NCBI GenBank assembly: GCA_961205875.1
Contig: OY540809.1
Span: forward strand, 16,566,267 to 16,630,266
Source: Sialis fuliginosa
Taxonomy: Eukaryota; Arthropoda; Insecta; Megaloptera; Sialidae
Reading direction: 5' to 3'
Length of the DNA stretch: 64,000 bases
The position numbers and the translations under genes are program-made. Positions 24,047-35,648 of the stretch are shown here, piece by piece. The notes under the pieces were generated by a model. It was not told the origin of the DNA. It was given only the letters and a program-made list of their open reading frames with translations, and did not search any database. Position 1 is the stretch's first letter; every line of letters starts with the position of its first letter.

Positions 24047-24589
24047 TTAAATTACCTAAGAAAAACGAAAAAGAACAAAAAGTACAAATAATTTTTGTTC
24101 TGTTTAAATTTAAAAGTTAATTATCGAAAACAAAATAAACAATTGATGATTAAAATACAATGGCCGAGCCGAAAATCATTAATTTCTAATTCTATGTGGA
24201 ATTATACATAACAAACATAATTTTGTGGTTTCTTTGATACAGTGTCTACGTAAAAACGTTTTAGGAATCAGGTCCATTGTTTACGTAACTAACTATTGTC
24301 AATAATTAAATTTTATATAACGGTACGGAACATTCAGAGCGCGAGTTCTACTCGCACTTGTCCGTCTTTTTTGTTATTTTTTTTTTAAATGCTACTATTT
24401 ACATATGATTAAAACTATTATGTAATACTTGTAAAATATGAAATATCGTTTAAATATATAAAATATTTTCCAATACGTTTGCTTGATATTTATATATATT
24501 AAATAAAAGCAGTCGGCGGGTCAGCAATAAAACAAATAAAAACCGACTGTGAACAGTAAGCTTTAACGGCCAACATATTTCGAATAAAA

Positions 24590-24750
24590 GCCAACAGGGG
24601 CGTTGCGATCAGACAGCTACTGATTAATTTATCTGCCACCAGGGACGCGCCACTAACAGCCGACAAGAGCTTCGCTGCAGCGCCGCTAGGTGGCCGCGCG
24701 ACTGCAGCGCCCGCGCTCCGGAATCATTCACAATGAATCACGGCCACACT
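24590..24750. promoter_or_regulatory. GC-rich island with a CTCF-like core
   Basis: A sharply GC-rich island. At 24,683-24,696 it reads CCGCTAGGTGGCCG, very close to the CTCF core recognised in insects and vertebrates (the AGGTGGC word). Repeated CTGCAGCGCC words surround it. An insulator or boundary role in this gene desert is plausible but unproven. Confidence 0.4.
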
Positions 24751-25094
24751 AGATTGCCTAATGGTTATATAATGGTGTATTTATGTAATCATAGCTTTTT
24801 ATATGACGCAGTGGCACACAGCGATGCTGTTTAATGAATAAATAGCTTTTGTACAACGTTTGTTTTACCGCTAATGGTGATATATATTATATTTTATACA
24901 TATTATATAACATTTTATATTAAACTGTCTAATATACTATATATAAATTATTATTCTAATAAATACACTATGATTGATCGTTTATTATAATATGTACTTT
25001 TGAACAGGGGCGCGCCGTGTCCATATTTTGACCTAAACAATCTAAAACAAAATCTAATAAAATATTATTACGCGCATTGAATGAGGAACATATT

Positions 25095-25140
25095 ATATAT
25101 ACCTTTTCGAGGTTCCACCCCCCCCCCCCCTCCCTCACTT
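25095..25140. repeat. Poly-C tract
   Basis: A run of about 14 C followed by CT-rich sequence; likely length-variable. Confidence 0.8.
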
Positions 25141-25289
25141 TTATACAAGTAAGAAAAATTATTAATTCACATTTGGATTATTCGATACAGTTCGTTATTG
25201 AACAATTAAAAATGTGAAGGAAAAATAAATTCAAAATATTTTTAATGTAAGTCTTGGATCATACACTTGTTTAATTAAATGTACTAAAT

Positions 25290-25570
25290 TATAAATATTT
25301 GTTGATATTTGATTACTGCCATTACTGAATCTTAATCTATAGACACTTAACTGTAAAACAGTTTAATTTGATGACAATCGGTCAATGGGTGTTAAAATGG
25401 TGGACATTTAAAATAATTATTAGTGTAATCTATTTATTGTTATATTGTCATAGCATCTGCTTTACATTTTTAGGATTCTTTATTTTATAATTTTTGTGTG
25501 GTAGTACTTATCTTGTTATAATTACCAAGTGTCCATGACTGGTTTTACTTTATCCATTAAACATCCAAAA
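25290..25570 (-). repeat. Dispersed repeat, inverted copy of 790-1030
   Basis: It shares with the left end of the window the words ctgtaaaacagtttaatttg, gacaatcggtcaatgggtg and ggtggaca, in reverse orientation. Boundaries uncertain. Confidence 0.5.
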
Positions 25571-26679
25571 AATTTAACATAAACAAAATAAAAGGCTATA
25601 ATTTAAAAAAAAACTATTTTTGCGGACTTTGGTATTTAAATTCATTTAAGGAGTTGCATATGTCACTCGGAAAATGAAACTTTTTTTAGAATAATAAAAT
25701 AATTAATCAATCAAATGTTTGGAGGGTTTATTGTACATGTCTCAAAACATACAAACAATTTTTTTAAATGAAATATAAAACGAAATGGTGACTTCAGCGT
25801 TGCTACTCTGAGTGCATCTTTTTTGTTATGTACTCCACTTTGGAAAACAGAACTTCCATGGATCAACATCCAGAACAAAAAAAAATGTCCTCGTTATTTA
25901 CATGAGTTTTCCCAAAATATCGGGTTTTTGATGAAAAAAATGACCTTAAATTATTTATAAAAACCGTAATTGTTAACTAATCGTAAATCATGTGTACTTC
26001 GATGTAAAATCTATCTAAGAAGTTACAGTTAAAATTTCAAGTCGATCGGATGGAAAATGGCCAAGATACGTTTTTCACAGTTTTTAAAAACGTGGTTTCG
26101 ATAAAAATGAGTTTAAAGTTTGAAAACTGTTCTATTACATACAAACGTTGACGTTAGTTCCGACTTTTTTCGAGACTATGTCGGTTTAGCAGTTTCTGGT
26201 TACTTATTTTGCTTCTGTTTTGGCTTGAGACCGAATTACTATACCCTTTACATTACCATATACTCATTATCACGCATTTTCACCACTTTCACCATCTAGG
26301 TTGTTTCATTCATTCAGAGACACTTTAGAAAGTGAGCTCTAAAAATTTAAAATATATTTTTTTGCTAATCCTTTTGAATATCATTTTTAAAATATCACAT
26401 TTAAGCCAATAAAAATGGTCAAAAATTTATTAATACATTAGGTGTGACCCCTTAATTGTTTTATTAGTAACATGAGTTCATGAGGATAAAAAAAACCAGT
26501 ATTTATAAGTACCTTGCTCTTAAAGCGACCAATTATTATCTGTGAAAAAATCAAATTTCTCCAAATATACTTGATCTCGATTTCTCAAATATATCTAAAG
26601 GGCATTGCAACGAACAATCAAATACACCATAAAAGAAAATAATAGGTATTTATAGTAAACGAGGCGAAATAAGAAAACG

Positions 26680-26880
26680 GAGAGAAAGAGTCGTAATAAA
26701 AACGCGCAGAGAACAGCTCGGTGGTGGTGGAAAAGCGATACCATTAGTTGTGTTGAATCCCGCCAGGCAGCGACACCGATCGCCCACTAAATGTCAAATA
26801 AAAGACCATCAAGCGACGGTTTATAGAGAACGTAATGGCGCGCTCTATGCAACACAACACCCAATGCCTCAAAGACAATG
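26680..26880. other. Unique GC-richer stretch
   Basis: Non-repetitive sequence with several CG words (AACGCGCAGAG, GATCGCCC, GGCGCGCTC) amid AT-rich repeats. No coding frame or RNA gene was recognised. Candidate conserved non-coding element only. Confidence 0.25.
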
Positions 26881-27009
26881 CAAATAGCTTTTGTTTAAAA
26901 TGTACCTCTACCTCTATCTATCTATATTCTATGTATATACCTGTTAGATGTATTCTTACCGTTTTTATTATATTGTAGGTATAGATATTATTATTTAATT
27001 AAGTATAGG

Positions 27010-27144
27010 CACAAGAATCCGGTCTCTATTTACGCAGTTGAAAAAGTTTGTATAAAAAGGATGGAAAGACTTAAAAAACATAACGTAATGGAACAATTTC
27101 TATTTTCATGGAACCAATTAACCGCGTAAATGGAGGGATTACTG
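27010..27144. mobile_element. Truncated TA-flanked MITE, GGGATTACTG end
   Basis: The right end CGCGTAAATGGAGGGATTACTG matches the right end of the element at 28,888-29,800. The TA at 27,145-27,146 is shared with the next element, so the two MITEs abut on one TA. Confidence 0.6.
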
Positions 27145-27146
27145 TA

Positions 27147-27914
27147 CAGTAGAGTCTCTTTTACTCTTTTTACGCGGTAGATACGTTCCACAGCAAATCG
27201 CGTACCTATAAAAAATCGCTTAAAAAATACATTGCTTACATTAAAAATTTGGTGATACGTTCTATGATTTTTTAAAACCGAGTTAAACTAAATCAATAAA
27301 TTAAAATAGACCGAAAATCGCTTAAAAAAAGTTTCTGACAATTCACGAAAATAAGTATGTTTTAAAAAAACACAAAGATTTCGAAAATCTGAAAGAAATT
27401 GATGTAAAACTTAAAATAAAATAAGTTCGTTTTTGAATTTTATTTGAAAGTAACAATATTTTTTCATCAGAATTATCGTCACTATCTGAAATACAACTCG
27501 GCACCAGTGCCGGATTTAGCCAGCGCGAGGCCTGTAGCAAATGTTATAAAGAGGTCCTTGGCAGTGGCGTCACTAGGAGGGGGGTGGGGTGACACCCGGG
27601 GTGGAAATTGATAGTGTCACCCCCACCCCCCCCGAATTAGAAAGTGTAAGCTTGGATCATGCAAATCTAATAATTTTTCGAGGAGATATAACTGTTTGAA
27701 AATTTAAATTTTTTTTTGCTTTTTTTTATTATCCCTTAATTTTTTTGAGAAGTTTTTTGAACTGGTGCGATAATAACAAAACGTTTAAACATATTATTAA
27801 ATTATTGAATTGTCAGCTTTCAATTGATACCCCACTCGCCGAAACGTGGAATCCCTGAATTTGCATGAAAATCGCACCGCGTAACTTCAAATTCGCATAA
27901 AAAGAGACCCTACT
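27147..27914. mobile_element. TA-flanked MITE with internal insertion
   Basis: Ends CAGTAGAGTCTCTTTT and, inverted, CAGTAGGGTCTCTTTTT, with TA on both sides (27,145-27,146 and 27,915-27,916). It is a second copy of the family at 22,658. Extra GC-rich DNA at about 27,500-27,780 (GGCAGTGGCGTCACTAGG, a run of G, then C) is absent from the other copy and looks like a later insertion. Confidence 0.75.
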
Positions 27915-27967
27915 GTATTGCTACAGTGTATTGAAAATTAATTTTAATTAGCTCTACGTGCCTTAAA

Positions 27968-28010
27968 TTTTACTGGAGTATCTTTAAAGCTTAAAGATAC
28001 TCCAGTAAAA
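27968..28010. repeat. Perfect 20-bp hairpin with 3-nt loop
   Basis: The arm TTTTACTGGAGTATCTTTAA is followed by AGC and then by its exact reverse complement. It is a tight perfect palindrome of 43 nt in unique sequence. It starts with T-rich and ends with A-rich DNA. Function unknown. Confidence 0.9.
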
Positions 28011-28479
28011 GTTAGGACTGCCAAATTTTAAATTATTTTTAGCAAGTATAAAAATGTAATGTAATAATAATAATATGAAGCTTAACTAAGTAAAATACGG
28101 CTGTGAGTGAGACATAGCTACTACAATCAATCAGAAATTGATTCGGGCTGTCAGTACACTTACTATGAGTATCTCTAAAGTGCTCACATTATACAGTATA
28201 ACCTCGTTATATCGGACTTTGGATACATCAAACAAAAATCCCCTGTACATTTTTTTATTCAGAACGAAGTAAATAAAAAGTTGTATCGAAATTAATTTTT
28301 TTAGTATATACAAATGGATTAGTTAACTAAACTACTTTATCTAATATACAAGATATATACATTCGACTAAAACACGTAGCCCTTTAGCCCACAATTATTA
28401 AACTATGTATATTTATACAGGTACACATACATATATAGAACAAAGAAGGTATTGATTGATTTTGTAAACGACATTTTCC

Positions 28480-28830
28480 GCGACAAGTTTTCCATTTTGA
28501 ACGGCGCAAAGCGTGAATTACACGAACAGATATCGCGACGCAGACTGCTACTTGTAACGGAAATCCCGCCTAAATAACACCGGAGTACCCGCGGGACCCA
28601 TTCCGGGCTAAGGAATCGTAATGCATTTTTCTCTTATATAGCGCTCTTTTTATTACATGTATTTGTGTGTGTGTGTGTGTTTGTGTGTGTATGTGTGTGT
28701 GTGTGATGAGAATACATTCGGCCGATCCGGTTTATCGGTCTTGCGGGAGACATCTTTGTTTACCGATTCGGTTCCGAGCGGAAATAATAACACATAAATT
28801 CGCTTACGGTGGGTGGGCGATGTGTGTGTT
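28480..28830. other. GC-richer unique stretch with (TG)n tract
   Basis: 28,480-28,620 is GC-richer unique sequence. It is followed by a TG-repeat (about 28,663-28,704) and a second unique piece (28,720-28,830). No gene was recognised; the open frames across the TG repeat on both strands are low complexity. Confidence 0.35.
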
Positions 28831-28887
28831 GTACGTAATTCAACATGTACAAGGTGTGTCTCAAATAAACACGATACACTAGATATA

Positions 28888-29800
28888 CAGTTATTTCTCC
28901 ATTTACGCGGTTTCAGTTTACGCGGATTCACTTTTACGCGGTTGAAAAAGTTTGAAAAAAAAGAGTAAAAAGACAAAAAACATCTGCCAAGTAAATGCAC
29001 AGTGCTTCCTCGTGCTAAATTCACCAAAGGTAGTTAATTATTGAACAATTTAAATAAAAACCGATAATGTTGAGATAAATTGCCTGGAATTGGTTAACCA
29101 TTTAATTTTTATACAATTTTACTAAAAAATATTAGTTCGAAATTTTTCTCAAGACACACCTGATTATTTTTTCGTATATTTTTAATTTTTTGACATGTCA
29201 ATTCAGAAAAACAAAACACGAATTTTTAAAATAAATTGAGATAAATCTTTGTAAGGGAATATTTTACAACAAACGTTGTAGACCCATATTATAGGAAATT
29301 TAATGCTCTACAAAAAATATTCTATAAAATTTTCATGTAACATGTGTCGTTGTTAAGATATCTTGAAAAAATAAATATTTTGGAATGTCACCCCTCCCCC
29401 TTACACACGTTTTTTATGATTTTAAAATGGGAAATGGGACCGTCCTCAAACCAGACCCAACCATCCGACCGAATTTCAATAATATCGGTTCAGTGGTTCA
29501 TGAGTTATGCGTGTGACAAGGATTCAGGGGACAGACGGACGGACGGACAGACAGACAGACAGACACGGAACGAAAAGTGTTTGTCTTGACGTGAAACGGA
29601 TAAATCAATTTAAAATTTTGAAATCGGAGAACATTTTTTTTGTCTCAATCTGAAACGATCACAATGCTTCTCGTATCTTCGATATTGCGAGGAAGCAAAA
29701 CACAACGTAATTGAAACGATTTCTATTACTCTATTTACACAGTTCTTTTTATGCGCTGTTTTCATGGAACCAATTAACTGCGTAAATAGGGGGATTACTG
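28888..29800. mobile_element. TA-flanked MITE interrupted by another MITE
   Basis: The left end CAGTTATTTCTCCATTTACG and the right end, inverted, CAGTAATCCCCCTATTTACG are flanked by TA (28,886-28,887; 29,801-29,802). Most of the interior (about 28,983-29,697) is an inserted copy of the TGCTTCCTCG family. A related end, TACAGTAATCCCTTGATTAA, lies at 5875. Confidence 0.75.
28983..29697 (+). mobile_element. TGCTTCCTCG repeat family, copy 1
   Basis: About 700 bp with inverted ends GTGCTTCCTCG and CGAGGAAGCA, internal words ACCAGACCCAACCATCCGACC and a GACG/ACAG tract. Four copies lie in this window (also 40,931-41,672 minus, 45,149-45,737 plus, 61,389-61,890 minus), and one is inside a POMT2 intron. 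Non-coding, non-autonomous; class not certain. Confidence 0.8.
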
Positions 29801-29829
29801 TATTAGCAAATTTATCAAGACTTTGAACG

Positions 29830-30600
29830 AAATTTAATTAATTGATATACTAAATAATTAACAAAAATTTTATTCCTCGAAACAAATAAATATTCTATTA
29901 TTTTTTTTTTAGTTTTTTTGTATTTCTAAGTCATTCAATATTTCATAAATTTGACAATAAAGTAATTAATTAAACTGAAAGTAGTTTGTTTATTTGATAC
30001 ATTATTCTACAAGTTCTTACCTTAATTTCATTCGTCGATCTAATGGTTCTCTTAGTTTCATCATTTTCAGCGATTTTAAATCAAGAATCTATAATCATAA
30101 AGATGATTTTTTGAAAATAATGAGAATGACCAATTTACATAATATTTATATTATTAAAGCATACAAACTGAGGGATTTAATAATTGAGATAGTAGTATAT
30201 TTTGGTTTTAGAATCCTGGAAAGTTATATTTAAAATTTAAAACGATTGTTTCAATTAATTTGACATAGTTTGTATCTTTGATAAGAAAAACTATACCGCT
30301 ATCTATACACGATCGTTTGAACTACAAAGTTAATATAGTTTGTATCTTTGATAAAAATTTTTTGCTATCCAATCAATTGAACCAGTTGAACGAGTTGAAC
30401 CAGTTGAACTATAAAGTTAGTATGGTTCGTACCTTTGATAAACCATAAATGCCATAAATGCCATAAATTAAGCAATTGATATATTATTATTTTAAAATAA
30501 TTGTTTTAGTTTTAATCTGTGAATTCAAAATGTCAAATTGACAATTTGATATTAATTTGTAAATAAATCTCATTACATATTATATATTATTTCAATTATA
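29830..30600. other. Intergenic sequence upstream of UROS
   Basis: AT-rich. Short direct repeats occur near 30,255-30,480 (GTTTGTATCTTTGAT twice, GTTGAACCAGTTGAAC, GCCATAAAT three times). No gene was recognised. The UROS promoter should lie at the right end; no TATA box is evident. Confidence 0.5.
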
Positions 30601-30612
30601 TGTTTTATTAAG

Positions 30613-32327
30613 ATGCAAATACTTACAAATCAAGTTCTTCTATTAAAATCTTTGGAAGAAGACACAAACACATGCATTTACACGGATACTTTAAACAAAA
30701 ACGGTTTTTCAGTTTGTAACCTCAAAATATTAGAGTTTAATTTTATAAATCTAGATGCACTATACGAAAAACTAGAAAATCCGGACCGATATCAAGGTAA
30801 AATACGTGTTATTTATTGAAATCAACAAAAATGTATAAACGAAGTTTGATCAATACTTCAGGTTTGATTTTTACAAGTCCTCGATCTGTAACCGCTACAA
30901 AATTATCTTTAAAGGACAAACAATTACCAGATGATTGGAGAACACTTACAAACTACGTTATAGGCCAGAATACGTACAAAACAGCTTTAAATGAATTAAA
31001 TCTGGACTGTTCAGGCAGCGAAACAGGAAATGCTGCAAATTTGGCTTCCGTCATAATCCAAGGTTGTATTTGAAATACGTGGATACAAAAATACCTAATA
31101 CAAATATTGCAGATGCAGAAAAAATCAGAAAACCATTCTTGTTTCCTTGCGGGAACCTCAAACGTGACGTTCTACAAAAATGCTTGAACGAAGCACAAAT
31201 AGCATTAGATACGACGATTGTATATGAAACAATACGCAGCAGAACTCTAGAAGAGGGGTTTCGGAGAGTAACGAGTGATTTTACTACCATTCAAGAGTAT
31301 ATTGTGTTTTTTAGTCCATCTGGAGTTAGATTCGTTTATGAGTTATTGAAAAATTTCGTCGATAATTCAAAAGTACTGATTTTAAAGCTAAAATCCAGGG
31401 GGGGATCCATTTTTTTTGCATTAAATACAGATAACATAATTACCTTCTATGTGAACCTAAACTTCCTTGAAATATATTTTTTTTAAACTTCTATACATTA
31501 ATTCATTAGTACAATGGATCTTAAACTAGGGTCCGCGGACCTCCGGGGGTCTGTGAAATATATTTAGTATAAATTAAAGTACATTTACATTTCCTTTTAC
31601 CAGTAATTAATTAGTATTTAACGACCTTCTTTATTTTTCTATCCGGGGGAGGGAGTCCCTGAAAAATAATTATGCATAATGTACCTAATAAGGAATGTCT
31701 AGATTTATTTATTTTATAACATCACGTTGTGAAATCGTATAAAATCAAAAAAATTAAATATTAAAAAAATTAACTTAATGCATATATTTAATAATCCTAT
31801 ATTGTTATGCTCATATGTGGAGTGATCATTGAGTAGGTGAGCCAGCAAACAACTGCTTCTGTCTCTTTCAACCTATTTGGCACGTTGTGCGCAAGCGTCG
31901 TAACTCTGGTGGGGAAAGCAACAGGAGTATTAAATATATGACTTTATGCATGGGTTAATTGCATGAAAATTTGTATTTTCAAACACGTATCATTTTTACA
32001 ATTTTCACTTTTGTTTAGTTTTTTTTTTTTTGTTCACATAAAGTGTGGGTCTAAATATCTAATACTTGTTGTTTCTGATGTTTCCAATGAATGTAATGGA
32101 TACTAGGTTGTACTCCGTAGAACAACTCAGTTTTTAAACACAAAAAAATCTGCCTAAATGGATCTCCCCCTTAAGAATATATTTGATTGATACGAGGTGT
32201 TTTTTTTTTCTAGCTAATTGCTATTGGTCCAACGACAGCTGAAGAAATAACAAAGGTAGGTTGGCGAGTTCACGGCCAAGCTGAAAAACCCTCGGCTGAT
32301 TATCTATTAACTGTAATATTGAAATAA
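30613..32327 (+). CDS. UROS: Uroporphyrinogen-III synthase
   Basis: Four exons: 30613-30796, 30862-31062, 31113-31372 and 32214-32327, all GT-AG and in frame, giving 252 residues (human about 265). The enzyme closes the linear tetrapyrrole hydroxymethylbilane with inversion of ring D, in cytosolic haem synthesis. Family signatures are GLIFTSPRSV, NYVIGQNTYKTALNELNL, FPCGNLKRDVL, FFSPSGVRFV and IAIGPTTAEE. The last junction was chosen because NSK joined to LIAIGPTTAE restores the usual motif; reading through into the intron would lose it. The first two introns are only 65 and 50 bp, the third is 841 bp and contains repeat debris. The stop TAA is part of an AATAAA (32,323-32,328). It converges with LAMTOR4. 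Confidence 0.93.
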
Positions 32328-32328
32328 A
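32323..32328 (+). terminator. UROS poly(A) signal overlapping its stop codon
   Basis: AATAAA in which the fourth to sixth bases of the reading frame end form the TAA stop (TTG AAA TAA A). If used, the 3' untranslated region is only about 10-30 nt. Confidence 0.6.
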
Positions 32329-32370
32329 TTGTACAACTTTGCAAATATTAAAAATTATTATACATTATTC

Positions 32371-32376
32371 TTTATT
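32371..32376 (-). terminator. LAMTOR4 poly(A) signal
   Basis: The plus strand TTTATT is AATAAA on the minus strand, about 70 nt after the LAMTOR4 stop. Cleavage 10-30 nt further would fall where UROS transcripts also end. Confidence 0.6.
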
Positions 32377-32443
32377 AAGTTTTATTTTCATGTTACAAAA
32401 TATATATTTATAGAAAAACAATGTTCATACACTTTTTAGCAGC

Positions 32444-32813
32444 TTATACAATAACTGGCTCTGCTTGAACTGTTTCCACATCAACAATTTTCGGTAATTT
32501 TGACTTTTTAACGATGTGGATTCTTTTATTTGACAAACATATAATGTAACAGTGGTTTTCATATGTAATTGATAACTTGTGATAAGCACCGCCTGTAAAC
32601 ATTTATATATTAAAATAATGATTCGTATATTATAGTAAATTAAATTCACTAACCGTCTGATGGATCGAGACGATTCGCTATCGTTATTAATGAGTTAATT
32701 ATTTCTGCGACCCTCTCGTCGTTTGATAATTCTCCCCCTGATTCTATGACAGCTCCGTCTGAGGTTAACAATAAGTACCCTGTTTGGTTAGGAATTCTCT
32801 CCATTAATAACAT
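32444..32813 (-). CDS. LAMTOR4: Ragulator subunit LAMTOR4
   Basis: Two exons, 32813-32654 and 32592-32444, joined in frame (SDG split by a 61-bp intron), give 102 residues; the human protein has 99. LAMTOR4 is a small roadblock-type subunit of the Ragulator complex, which tethers Rag GTPases to the lysosome for amino-acid control of mTORC1. Matching features are the start MERIPNQTGYLLLTSDGAV, SGGELSNDE, the strand-turn block HKLSITYENHCYIICLSNKRIHIVKK and a short tail. An upstream in-frame ATG adds MLL before MERIP; either start is possible. It converges with UROS; only 116 bp separate the stops. Confidence 0.9.
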
Positions 32814-33614
32814 TTTATATACAATTTGTAGTAATTATTGATGTGTTTAAAGTTTAGATAATATTATCTTTTACAATAAACACTTTGACAGAATTATAAT
32901 ATAAATTACACTATTGACAGCTGCGTCGTTTGCTTGAACTAAAAATGACGTTCCGGAATTAGCCAATCAGATTGCTTTATTATTTTAGTGAATTTTTCTA
33001 TTATGCGCTTGTGATTTTGCGATATAAAAGTGTCATTTAGTTGGAATTTTTAAATTTACAAAAAAATAGAATACATTTCGCAACCCAAGGATTCAGTGTT
33101 CGAATCCCAAAGTGGTTGTTTTATTTTATTTTTTTATAATACACATTAAAAAGTATTTTAATAATAAATAATCAATGGTACCCCTATTTAGGACCTCCCA
33201 CCCATAAGTTTAGCGCCAGGCATAAATCTGCTTCTGTATGTAGCACTCTTTTTCATTTTTCGTTGACTTGTTTACTTACTTATTCGACACATTATTCTAT
33301 TCGATACTAAATAGTATGGGTCAAGCGAGTTTATAATTTTAAATTTACCGCTGTTCAAATACTTATAAATATCTAAAGGTCGCGACATACGCACATACAT
33401 GGCTATTCGGTATTCGGGCTTTTCAACCACATACTATTTAGTATTCAGTGAATACAGAATACAGAAAGTGTTTTGTTGAATTACAATGATATAATTTAGG
33501 TAACATTCTATCAGGTTTTCACATTCATCCAGATGGAGAAAATGTTATTTATTTTTTGGGAAATAAAGTATCAATTCAACACTAGTGGATTAGTAAAATA
33601 TGCATACTTTGCAA

Positions 33615-35292
33615 TTTCGGGCTTCGAACCGGAACTAAACCGAAACCCGGAAAAACCATTATTTTTTGCCGAAACGAAAACCGGAACCGAACCGAAAAAA
33701 AAAATTTTTTTTTGTTCGGTACATGTTAACGGGACGGACACATTTTTGATACTTTTTTAAACCGTTGTATTTTCGATGAAAATGGGATCTGAAAAAATCG
33801 TGAATAAGCAATGTCAACGTAAAATTTAATGAACTTTTTGAATCCGACTTCAAATTTTCGAAAAAATGAACAGGTCAAAAGTTATGGATAATTTTATCCA
33901 AAAAAACGTGGTTTTGAAAAAAAAATTTTTTTTTCTTTTCGATTTTTCACATGGAAATCGTTCAAGATCTGACGTCTGAGGTGTAAATAAAGCGTCCATG
34001 GACCCTAAACTCAAAGTTATAACAATTAAAATTGGTGAAATAAAATTTTAAGCACTCAAAATGTCGGCTGGAACATGAAAAAATATAAAAAACTTTCCAG
34101 AATTTTTAACTCGAAAACGATGGGCTTTAGGAAAAAATTTTACTTATGAAAAAGTTCTTAGAATTAATCAAAGAATACGCTAGAATTTTTTCAGATTTTT
34201 TGGAATTTTTTTTTCAATTTTTGAAAATTGCAAATTTTGAAAAATTAAAAAAAAATTCAAAAAAAACTGAAAAAATTCTAGCGTATTCTTTGATTAATTC
34301 TAAGAACTTTTTCATCAGTAAATTTTTTTCCTAAAGCCCATCGTTTTCGAGTTAAAAATTCCGGAAGGTTTTTTAATTTTGTTTTTATTTTTTATATTTT
34401 TTCATGTTCCAGCCGCCATTTTGTGTGCTTAAATTACATATATTCATAGATGAAGACAGAGTAAATAACAATTTATTTTCTATCGAAATCTTGTTTGCAA
34501 TTTAATTTTTCAAAATTTGCAATTTTCAAAAATTGAAAAAAAAATTCAAAAAAATCTGAAAAAATTCTAACGTATTCTTTGATCAATTCTAAAAACTTTT
34601 TCATAAGTAAAATTTTTTCCTAAAGCCCATCGTTTTTGAGTTAAAAATTCTGGAAGGTTTTTTATATTTTTTCATGTTCCAGCCGACATTTTGAGTGCTT
34701 AAAATTTTATTTCACCAATTTGAATTGTTATAACTTTGAGTTTAGGGTCCATGGACGCTTTATTTACACCTCAGACGTCAGATCTTGAACGATTTCCATG
34801 TGAAAAATCGAAAAGAAAAATTTTTTTTTTTTTCAAAACCACTTTTTTTGGATAAAATCATCCATAACTTTTGACCTGTTCATTTTTTCGAAAATTTGAC
34901 GTCGGATTCAAAAAGTTCATTAAATTTTACGTTGAGATTGCTTATTCGCGATTTTTTCAGATCCCATTTTCATCGAAAATACAACGGTTTAAAAAAGTAT
35001 CAAAAATGTGTCCGTCCCGGACTTAATGGGTTAAAACATGCGCGTTAACATGATCTTACTCTCCACTTCAGTTGTGCAGGCTATCATACAAGTACCATTA
35101 ATGTTCTAAATTATCGTAGAAAATAAATTTTAATACAAATACATTTTTTTTAATTAATCACTCAGAGCTGAACCGAAAACCGGAAAAACCGTTATTATTT
35201 TCGGAACGATAACCGGAACCAAACCGATATATATTTTTTTACTCTAACTGAAACGAAAACCGAAGCGAAAAAAATAACGGTTCTATGCCCTG
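33615..35292. mobile_element. hAT-like MITE carrying a 1.3-kb palindrome
   Basis: The ends are a degenerate form of the 37,489-38,321 element: TTTCGGGCTTCGAACCGGAA at the left, AACGGTTCTATGCCCTG at the right. The 8-bp flanks CTTTGCAA (33,607-33,614) and CTTTGCAT (35,293-35,300) differ at one base, as expected for an old hAT target duplication. The inner part, 33,722-35,037, is a palindrome that is absent from the related copy. Confidence 0.75.
33722..35037. repeat. Large imperfect palindrome
   Basis: The outer arms, from GGACGGACACATTTTTGATAC to its inverse near 35,020, pair over several hundred bases, with blocks such as CCTAAACTCAAAGTTATAAC. Inner copies around CTTTAGGAAAAAATTTTAC appear three times, so the centre is a nest of smaller palindromes (for example 34,080-34,400). 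Transcription through it would yield a long hairpin RNA. Non-coding. Confidence 0.8.
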
Positions 35293-35494
35293 CTTTGCAT
35301 ACATATATTATGAATGTATGTGCGTGTGTCGCGGCCTTAAACTACAGCGCATGCGCATGTTTCATTTGACAGATATACTACATGACAAGACAACAATATG
35401 TACATAGACATACAGAGCATGGATAGCGCATTCTGTATTAACACAATCAACACGTGTAATATTTGTTCAAAAAGTGAGAGAGAGATGCAATGTA

Positions 35495-35506
35495 GTTTGG
35501 AATATA
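35495..35506 (+). repeat. Left subterminal inverted repeat of the P-like element
   Basis: GTTTGGAATATA, 92 bases from the left tip. The same 12 bases occur inverted 92 bases from the right tip (41,806-41,817). The flanking AGAT (81-84) is also conserved in phase. In P elements such sites help transposase or host factors to assemble the ends. Confidence 0.8.
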
Positions 35507-35648
35507 TCTATCTCTTTTTCTAAGAATCTGATTGGTAGCTTACTACAGGGTCAGGGTAGTATTTTTGTCCGATATATTTTTGTATATCTATGTTGTGCTT
35601 GTGCAATAAGTTTTTTATTAGAAAAGTAAATAATATAAACACACTATA

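Noticed and set aside
28653-29027. 124-codon minus-strand frame ending in a Thr-His repeat
   Set aside because: It reads through a TG microsatellite and into two MITEs; low-complexity artefact.
31373-31486. Continuation of the UROS exon 3 reading frame past the donor
   Set aside because: Splicing at 31,372 restores the IAIGPTT motif in frame; the extension is intron sequence.
33084-33125. TGTTCGAATCCC word resembling a tRNA T-arm
   Set aside because: No acceptor stem, D-arm or anticodon arm can be found upstream; probably chance.
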